DNA of 64,000 nt from Welwitschia mirabilis (taxonomy: Eukaryota > Gnetophyta > Gnetopsida > Welwitschiales). This document shows positions 57,071 to 64,000 of the stretch, in pieces; the stretch's first letter is position 1; the number at the start of each line of letters is the position of its first letter. The translations under genes and the position numbers were made by a program. The notes beneath the pieces were generated by a model that had not been told where the DNA came from, made no database searches, and saw only the letters and a program-made list of their open reading frames with translations. Location: contig JBOZIK010000001.1 of the NCBI GenBank assembly GCA_051453625.1, forward strand, positions 172,313,876 through 172,377,875, read 5' to 3'.

Positions 57071-58985
57071 TTAAATTCATATTCTTCCTTTTTCTTTATT
57101 TTATTTTTTCTTTCTTCTTTTTTTCTTTTTTAAAGAGTAAGGTCAAGTAAGTAGGTTGTGCTGTAGAAATGCCCTACAGTACTTACAAACTTCACCTATG
57201 TTTCCTTGTCAATGTAAGGATTTAAAAATTTAAACTATGCTTCATCGTCATCATGGGAGCTGGAAAATTCAAGAAGTATTAGTAACTTCTGCTAATTTTA
57301 ATGGCACAAAACTCAAAACTCTTGAAACACTCCAATAAGCTTAAATATAAAAACTCTGCTAGATTTATTTACTAATTTATTAAATAGCCAATTAAGTCTC
57401 TCTCAGATTTGACTCATGCTTAAGGACATCCAACTAAAGATAAAGAAATAAAATTATGCAAAAACAAATAACGTCTTCATCTCTAGATTTGGCATCTTAT
57501 TATGTAACCCTCACCATCTTAATTATCTTTCTTTATGATGTTTTATCTTCATATTCTCATAACCCTTCACATTCTACTAGACCTCATTTACAAGTAAAAC
57601 TCTCTTTTTCTATTCTCCCTCACTTTGATTTTTTGAAGAATCCTTTGCTACCTAAACTTAAAGCTTGGATAAGTTTTTGAACCTTCAAGCCTTAGGAATC
57701 TTCATGAATTCTTGAATCTTTATTTTAATCTAGGTATGATTATATTCCTTCTTACTTTCTTGATGGTCCCTTTTTGTATGCATTCATTTATTATGTTTTT
57801 GTGTTTATTCTCATGTGAGTTAAATCTAAACATGTGTGATTCTTAATAAAAGTAGAATTAATCTCGTTCCAAGTCTTGAATCTTACTATTTTCTATACTT
57901 GATGTCTTGGTAATATAAACTCAAGTTATTCTTGTTGTAAGATGATATATCATGGTTATACCTTTATCATACTTCTCTTGACATCATAATGTTTTCTGAA
58001 ATTATGGTTATGTAACTCCACAGGTCACTGAATGAGCAATAGAAGGTAAGAATCCCATCAAACACTAAATGATGCAATGGAAATAATAGATTAATCACAT
58101 ATTGCCAAATGAGGTAGTGGATTTATAAGAATCATAGATTACTAAATAAAGTAATGGAGCTTCATAGATTGCCAAATAAGGTAGTGAAGTGAAAAATATT
58201 ATATGAGAATCATAAATCACTAAATGAAGTAGTGGGCTTCACAGATCACTGAATAAGAGAGTGAAGTAATTGATATATGAGAAATTTTTCTCATTTCATA
58301 ATCATAAGGTCATTGATCTTGTAATATAACTTATTTTTTGAAGTTTTTAATTTTGTCCTACTTATCTTAAGATTTGAAAAATCTTTATCTTGTCTTTCCT
58401 TATCTTGCCTGAATCATATTAGGATCTATGAGATGGGTTAGTATTCTAGTTTTATTGGAAAATTATTATAGAATGAAACCTATGTTCAAAAATCCTGAAA
58501 TTTTTAGAGTGTAATAATTGTGATTTGAAGATATTATGTACTTATCTTGAAGATTATATTAAGAACTTAAACTCTTTAGTAATGTTATAACCTTGAGCAT
58601 ACATGAAATATCAATTTGAGAATATCATGTCTTGAATTACTTTTTAGTAAAATATGAAGATGGGCAATTTATGTTTATGCATCATTGTAATCCTTCCTTG
58701 AAAATTTATGGTCTAATTATGAGTATTAAATTTGGGAGTTATTCTTATAATTTCTATTATAAATAATTATGTTAAAGACCATTAAAATTAAGGATCCTTG
58801 CATGCATTAGTTTCTATTAAAATCATAGATTATTTCATATTAATGCATTTGATAGAGGAAAAGGATGTGAACTTAACCCTTTTAGTAAATAAGAAATATT
58901 TGTAAATTTAAAGTTAGAACTATGATCTTTACATTTTGGTATAAGAGCTACTTGAAGTTTTAAGGATAAAATTAAGACATTACAA
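57071..58985 (+). repeat. Gypsy-like LTR candidate
   Basis: Noncoding region ending ...taagacattaca just before a primer-binding-like site, in the same arrangement as at 18.2 and 18.9 kb (...tggacattaca). It contains a pyrimidine tract (57090-57130), a perfect hairpin CTGTAG-aaatgcc-CTACAG (57161-57179) and a hairpin array (58021-58266). The 74-codon frame at 57456-57680 has no recognisable domain and no Kozak-like or family support, so it is not called. The LTR 5' end is not identified and may lie in the gap. Confidence 0.45.
58021..58266 (+). repeat. Array of seven small hairpins
   Basis: Seven units of about 19-20 bases spaced 29-48 apart, pattern ATyrCyAAATrArGTArTGG. Each folds on itself: unit 6 CACTA-aatgaag-TAGTG (58218-58234); unit 4 ATTACT-aaataa-AGTAAT (58138-58155); units 3 and 5 ATTGCC-aaatga/aaataa-GGTAGT, fully paired when G-U is allowed; units 1, 2 and 7 weaker. 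Stem changes on one side are matched on the other between units 4 and 6. Confidence 0.7.
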
Positions 58986-58999
58986 TTTGGTATCAAAGC
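58937..58999 (+). promoter_or_regulatory. Two primer-binding-like sites
   Basis: tggtataagagc (58937-58948) and tggtatcaaagc (58988-58999, followed by atcctaggttatg) both resemble TGGTATCAGAGC. Their spacing, about 51 bases, is close to the two-site arrangement at 18.2 and 18.9 kb. Confidence 0.5.
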
Positions 59000-61140
59000 A
59001 TCCTAGGTTATGATTTCACTCAGAGTAATTGTTGTAAGAACATTGTACATCTCAACATTAAAGCCTAGGTTACGGTATTAGTTGAATAAGTTAGAGAAAA
59101 TTGTTGCAATAATTTATCAACTTGTATTTCAAGAAGAAACCTGCATGGCCTTTACTTAAGTTGGGACTAGAAATATTTCTACTACTTTAAAAGCTAAAAA
59201 GAATTATATTTATTTAAAGTTTAGAGTTCTTACATCATTCCTACTATACTAAGCCCACTATTATAATGACAAGGAAAGACTGTTTTCAAAAGAGGGATGC
59301 ATAGTCTCCTTATAACCTAAATCATCAAAATTAAATAGTAGGATTTTAAGTCTATATCTTTTTTCCTAAAATATTATTTTAAAAAAATATAGCATGTTCT
59401 ATTTATGTATGAAGCAAAGATAGTTATCAAAAGGCAAGCAATGCTGGCAGTGATTATATGCAAGACATGAGAAATAGTTGTTAATAAAGATTCAAACTTG
59501 TTCTTTGCAACAAAAGGGATATATTAAGCCAAAAATATGTTAAACCACATGAAATAATCCTTGAAATCTCATATAAACACATAGATCACCATGATTTTCC
59601 TTTTGTAACTATTCCTACCTTTCTTAGATGAATCCATGGTAGCCTGTATAGCTTCTCTGTAAGGTACAAAATCTTCTCTTACTGATCGTAATTTTTTTTT
59701 TTTAATTTATCACCATCTCTTTTCTTTACATGAATTACCTTTGATAATTGTTACAGCCATTACTTTAGTTCTACTATTCGTATTATAGTTCTTTTCATAT
59801 GGAAAGCCACATGTTGATTTATAGCTAGAATAGATTCAAAAAGGTAAATGTTACTACAAACCAATCTAGAAACATCAATGGCAATTTTCTACTAGATCTA
59901 AGAACAGATAAAAAAATGTTTTCAAAACAATACCACAATGGACACCTCTTGATCTAAATTATTCTTTCATACTAGATGGAAATTTCCTACTTTGTTTGGT
60001 AGTTCTTTTCTAAAATGCTCCATAGTTACTCAGTCTTAATCCAAATTATTCTTAACTCATTATCTTTGATCCTTGACATCAAAAGTGATTAATTTGAACA
60101 TTAAACCTACAAAAAGGACTTGAAAACACACTCCAAATCATATGTCAAATGTGATAAGCTCATCGCCTATCATAACCCCATACTAAGTGGTTGTTAAGTC
60201 CTAAAAAAGTAAGAAAAAAGAATAGAGTGAGTCAACAAGAAAAGGGAATGAAAAATAACACTTAAAAGATAATTGCATTGTTAAACATAAAGTGCATTTC
60301 ATCCATCTCTAGTCAAAAAGATACTCAATTTAGTCATCATATATAGATATGCATTAAGTTCAAACATATGATTTGAGTTTGTGACAAACATAATTCCACA
60401 TAGAAAACTTATTTCTAAAAGATCTAATAAATCACTTAGTGGAAGTTTAATATAAATAATCTCCTTCACTAGTGTATGAAAAATTACAAAAGATGCATTA
60501 AGGGTAAGAGATAAAGTAAAAAAGAAAAACACATAAGCATAAAATAAGAAAGCAAAAGAAAATAAATCAAAGTAAGCTAAAGCATCATGAAAGAAAATAT
60601 TGAATTACTTGAATCCTAAATGTTGAGCTCTCAAAACCTAATACTTTGTTTAAAAGAAAAAGGAATGCAAATCATTTTTTAAAAGATTAAATTGATTACT
60701 CTAATGCTTTTATCATGAGTGGTGGCATTCATCAGACAAGGCATAGATTATTAAGAAATATTTCCCCTGATGTGGTAATCCCTAAGATAGATTAGAAGTG
60801 ATTATTAAAAGTTCTTTCATAGCATAAATTGATTTTTTTTTCTTTTGAGAATTACTTTTTTTTTCTTTTCTTCTTTTTCTTCCGTTTTTAAGATAAACAT
60901 GGAAAGCAACTTATGCATTATCAAAGTACTAATAACTTTTAGCCCTAATAAAAATAAAGCTGATGAAAAGATAAAGAATATAATATGAATAACTTAATTA
61001 AGAACATTTTCCTCTCCTAGAATGAGATATCATAGGAATTTGCATGCCTTTCAATTAACTGAAATCTCATTAACCATATATAAACTAGAAAATCCTAAAA
61101 TGATTAATCATACTACATGATAAAAATTTTAAGTAAAATT
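59000..61140. other. AT-rich DNA after the gypsy-like LTR, no gene called
   Basis: Should be the internal region of the gypsy-like element. A short start MTRKDCFQKRDA (59268-59303) lies where gag could begin but breaks at once. Other short frames (for example 60299-60532, - strand, hydrophobic) match no family I know. Long T runs at 59690-59703 and a pyrimidine tract at 60830-60890 are present. Nothing else recognised. Confidence 0.35.
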
Positions 61141-61142
61141 AA

Positions 61143-61427
61143 GTGAAAATATGTTGGAAAAGAGACTATTTAAATAATCACATTAACATAAGTGGTGGAG
61201 ATACCCTAAAGAAAAGAGGGTCCATTAAATCAAATTCTTTAAATAAAATATCAGTATTAAAAAATTTCTTTCCTTTGTATTTATCCCTATGTCAAAAATA
61301 TAGATATTCCAACATAGTTATTGCATTGTACTTTTTCAGGAAAATAAGGACTAAACCATATAGAAAAAAATTGATAAACCATAAAGAGTATGCACTTATT
61401 TTTCAAGAGAATCACATGATTAAGTAA
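61143..61427 (+). other. 94-codon open frame of unknown nature
   Basis: Open for 94 codons: MKICWKRDYLNNHINISGGD at the start, basic and Ile/Leu/Tyr-rich, no domain recognised. It could be a chance frame in AT-rich DNA. Neighbouring frames are broken. No repeat partner in the window to test conservation. Confidence 0.15.
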
Positions 61428-61429
61428 AT

Positions 61430-61683
61430 ATTTGATCACAAAATTCATTAGCAATGTAAGATATCAAGATTTTATATATTTCATGAAAAATAATCTCTTA
61501 TCAAACNNNNNNNNNNNNNNNNNNNNNNNNNNNNNNNNNNNNNNNNNNNNNNNNNNNNNNNNNNNNNNNNNNNNNNNNNNNNNNNNNNNNNNNNNNNNNN
61601 NNNNNNATTTGATCACAAAATTCATTAGCAATGTAAGATATCAAGATTTTATATATTTCATGAAAAATAATCTCTTATCAAAC
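61430..61683. other. 100-N gap with exact 77-bp flanking duplicate
   Basis: 61430-61506 equals 61607-61683. Unmerged contig ends. Confidence 0.85.
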
Positions 61684-61846
61684 ACATGGTATAAAGAGTT
61701 TAAAACATAGATTTCATTCAAAGATTAATATTGAGAATGAAAGACATCAATGGTACTATTAGGGATGCAATAATTTTAAGGAAGATTATTAGGATGACAA
61801 ATTAGGCTAGGTATAATATACTTAATAAGATCCCTAAGATTTAACT

Positions 61847-62380
61847 CTAAGTATGGATTATCATTAAGAAGATAAGGTTATCATAATTTAAAATCCCAAG
61901 ATATCCCAAGTTATGCTTTTGAAAAGAGTTTTCATTAGAGGCATAAGGTAAAGTGTACTTGGTAGGAGAGGGAAGAATGTTACTTTGAGTATCACATCAG
62001 GTTTCAAGAGGAAGAGATTGAGAGACATTAGGAATAGACTCCTCAAAGTTATGAGTGTTATTGAGAATAAGGAAAGAAATGTGATTTTGAGATTTACATG
62101 AATGTTCAAATGGAAGAGATGTATAAATGATACCATTATCAATATCACAAGTTAAGGTAGGACTAGGAGTAGAAGAAAGGATGTTGTTTGGGTTTTTACA
62201 TTGAAGAACAAGTAAAAGGGATAGAGAAACATTTGGTAGACTCTTAAGGTTGGATTATTGCATTGGAGGAAACAAGTCTATCCTCCATTAATTTTAGATG
62301 AATTTCCATGGATTCTTCATAAATCCTCTTCTCCTTATTCTTGTCTTCATCATTACTTTGTTGAATGCTTTCTTCACTTT
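61847..62380 (-). pseudogene. Unidentified decayed ORF, C-terminal part (copy 1)
   Basis: Reads on the - strand. From the gap down: SEESIQQSNDEDKNKEKRIY, ESMEIHLKLMEDRLVSSNAI, then one frameshift near 62245 and a frame open to the stop at 61847 apart from a TGA at 61997-61999: VLQCKNPNNILSSTPSPTLT, NGIIYTSLPFEHSCKSQNHI, NNTHNFEESIPNVSQSLPLE, YTLPYASNENSFQKHNLGYL. About 130 codons with a single stop is far better preserved than the rest of the window. Charged N-terminal part, Ser/Pro/Asn-rich C-terminal part, no transmembrane segment. No family recognised. A retroelement or endogenous pararetrovirus protein is possible but unsupported. Confidence 0.4.
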
Positions 62381-62480
62381 NNNNNNNNNNNNNNNNNNNN
62401 NNNNNNNNNNNNNNNNNNNNNNNNNNNNNNNNNNNNNNNNNNNNNNNNNNNNNNNNNNNNNNNNNNNNNNNNNNNNNNNN

Positions 62481-62747
62481 GATGAATTTCCATGGATTCT
62501 TCATAAATCCTCTTCTCCTTATTCTTGTCTTCATCATTACTTTGTTGAATGCTTTCCTCACTTTCTTCATCATTATCATTAATTGTTTCTTCATCTTTTC
62601 CACTAAAGTCATAATTTTTTTGTTGAGTATTTTTGTCATTCTCTAAGTTTTTAATTTCTTTAGAAATCTCACAAATAGGAATACACTTATCATTTTCATC
62701 ATGTTATAGAAGATTTTCTGCTTTTCCTTGAATTAACTCTTATTTTC
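62481..62747 (-). pseudogene. Unidentified decayed ORF, central part (copy 2)
   Basis: On the - strand: CIPICEISKEIKNLENDKNT, QQKNYDFSGKDEETINDND, EESEESIQQSNDEDKNKEKR. Overlaps copy 1 by about 83 bases with one difference. The codon after ISK is GAA here and TAA in copy 3, so a stop in copy 3 is private. Confidence 0.45.
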
Positions 62748-62847
62748 NNNNNNNNNNNNNNNNNNNNNNNNNNNNNNNNNNNNNNNNNNNNNNNNNNNNN
62801 NNNNNNNNNNNNNNNNNNNNNNNNNNNNNNNNNNNNNNNNNNNNNNN

Positions 62848-63115
62848 TTCCATGGATTCTTCATAAATCCTCTTCTCCTTATTCTTGTCTTCATCATTAC
62901 TTTGTTGAATGCTTTCTTCACTTTCTTCATCGTTATCATTAATTGTTTCTTCCTCTTTTCCACTAAAGTCATAATTTTTCTGTTGAGTATTTTTGTCATT
63001 TTCTAAGTTTTTAATTTATTTAGAAATCTCACAAAGAGGAATACACTTATCATTTTCATCATGTTATAGAAGATTTTCTGCTTTTTGTTGAATTAACTCT
63101 TTTTTTCCATCACAT
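62848..63115 (-). pseudogene. Unidentified decayed ORF, central part (copy 3)
   Basis: Same stretch as copy 2, extended further toward the N-terminus: KCDGKKELIQQKAENLL, stop, HDENDKCIPLCEISK, stop, then the acidic block. Predicted to be coiled or disordered by composition. Confidence 0.45.
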
Positions 63116-64000
63116 TTTAAAAACAAGTGGAGATTGGAAATATGATCTAGTACTTATATATCATGATGTGAGCGATATAATTTAGTATTTCTATATCATC
63201 CTTATCATTCTTATCTATTTATTAAGTTAAATGGTCATTGTCCTTATTTTCGCCATCTTCTAATGGGTCGAATAGTTGAAATTAATCTAAAATCTCATTT
63301 CTTATTTCAAAGAAAGAATTTTTGCTACTTGTTTTTAAGTTCTCCTTATCATTCTAAAAGAGTAATCTAGTAGACATAATCCAGTAGGCTTGAAACTATT
63401 GCTTTCTCCCCTAGATTTATATGATAACTTTCACTAATCTCTACACATTCTCATTGATCTTTTTAATTTAGTTTAAACATTGATTAAGAGATTGGTGTAG
63501 GGAATATATATCTTCTTCATAGTTCTTTATGGAAGATGGTTGGGGTTTGCCAAAATAATTTAGAATTCTTCTCTAAAAGCATAAAGATGTTTAGGCTTAT
63601 ACCTAAAGGAAGGTTGAAAAAAGAAAGATTAAAAGAGGAAGGGAAAAAGTAGGGATGTTAAAAAGAGGAAGAGGGCTCAGTTTCAAAAACATCTCTTAAG
63701 GGCAAGTTATTCTTTTTATCAACTAATATTTCTTGAATAGAGTCAACTTTTCTAGTTTTAGCAAAATTTTATTTAAAGTTTTCTCACTTATGGACTTATT
63801 CTTTAATTATGAATTCCTTATTCTTTTGGCAAGTATTTCATGCAGAGGTTTTTTTTCCTCCATGGAAGCATCATTTTTTAATGGTAAATTGTTTTTTCTT
63901 TTTATAAAAATTTCACATAGAGTTCTTTTATCTTCCATAAAACCAAGATTTAGCAACACCAAAAAATATGTGATGTATGAATATTTTAGATAGGAATTTC
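63116..64000 (-). pseudogene. Possible N-terminal region of the same decayed ORF
   Basis: Several short stretches in one direction suggest continued former coding: DHISNLHLFLK joining KCDGKK, then upstream FQLFDPLEDGENKDNDHLT, KPQPSSIKNYEEDIYSLHQS and KKNNLPLRDVFETEPSSS. Stops and shifts are frequent. The + strand frame at 63733-63993 is Phe/Ser-rich because it is the mirror of Lys/Glu codons, and is not called. Confidence 0.25.

Noticed and set aside
57456-57680. 74-codon + strand frame
   Set aside because: No domain, no partner copy, and it lies in what looks like an LTR.
18200-59000. Tandem short repeats as a CRISPR-like array
   Set aside because: Repeat units are degenerate, spacers are not unique sequences of constant length, and the host is a plant; the arrays at 8.3 and 58 kb are hairpin repeats in retroelement DNA.
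60299-60532. Hydrophobic 77-codon - strand frame
   Set aside because: Could suggest a membrane protein, but it is typical of translated AT-rich DNA and no motif or start context supports it.
61847-63115. Endogenous caulimovirus gene
   Set aside because: The acidic, Asn-rich composition raised the idea, but I see no RT, movement protein or coat-protein zinc finger motif nearby.
1-64000. A new defence, toxin or metabolic gene cluster
   Set aside because: No operon-like gene order, no intact gene and no such domains seen; all recognisable proteins are retroelement remnants.

Overview
This window is repeat-derived nuclear DNA from a plant, most likely a flowering plant with a large, heavily methylated, AT-rich genome. 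I found no intact host gene, no rRNA or canonical tRNA gene, no CRISPR array and nothing prokaryotic. Almost everything recognisable is decayed LTR retrotransposon: Ty1/copia pol of the Sirevirus type, a second copia type, Ty3/gypsy gag and primer-binding regions, and one probable tRNA-derived SINE. Coding remnants are broken by stops and substitutions that are nearly all C:G to T:A (Trp to stop, Gln to stop, Cys to Tyr, Gly to Ser, Asp to Asn), as expected for old silenced elements.

Layout. 0.7-1.9 kb: + strand gypsy gag remnant. 3.3-17.35 kb: a very large imperfect inverted repeat made of two copies of one non-Sirevirus copia element (leader, gag, protease, integrase, then an LTR-like block), + strand at 3.3-8.8 kb and - strand at 17.35-11.6 kb. 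The 2.8 kb between the arms holds a Sirevirus-type reverse transcriptase/RNase H fragment and an acidic open frame. 17.5-19.4 kb: SINE head and two copies of a gypsy-like primer-binding block with microsatellites. 19.3-29.0 kb: four copies of an unidentified repeat in A-B-A-B order. 29.0-57.0 kb: one - strand Sirevirus locus: flank, 3' LTR, an extra ORF after pol, RNase H, RT, integrase, protease, gag, primer-binding site, 5' LTR. It is spread over 11 pieces that repeatedly step back and overlap. 57.1-59.1 kb: a gypsy-like LTR with an array of small hairpins, ending at two primer-binding-like sites. 59-64 kb: unassigned AT-rich DNA and a - strand, Glu/Asp/Asn/Lys-rich decayed ORF present in three overlapping copies.

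Assembly. There are 23 runs of N. Five (3098-3197, 6094-6583, 13538-13637, 15001-15545, 61507-61606) are flanked by an exactly identical 77-base direct duplicate, the sign of unmerged contig ends from a k-mer assembler. Most of the others (18653-18752, 19422-19521, 21186-21285, 24081-24180, 26825-26924, 30582-30681, 34185-34284, 38040-38139, 41770-41869, 44878-44977, 47613-47712, 49127-49226, 50325-50424, 52704-52803, 55665-55764, 62381-62480, 62748-62847) are flanked by longer, diverged overlaps. The last (about 57050-57070) is short, with no duplicate seen. Copy number and order in 18-57 kb are therefore uncertain.

The most interesting signals are: (1) a third ORF resembling the plant 'putative plant transposon protein' family, lying sense-oriented between pol and the 3' LTR of the Sirevirus locus; (2) two unrelated LTR-type regions that carry tandem arrays of small hairpins whose stems vary in a compensatory way; and (3) the A-B-A-B repeat block. 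All calls come from reading the sequence by eye; no alignment or database search was possible.
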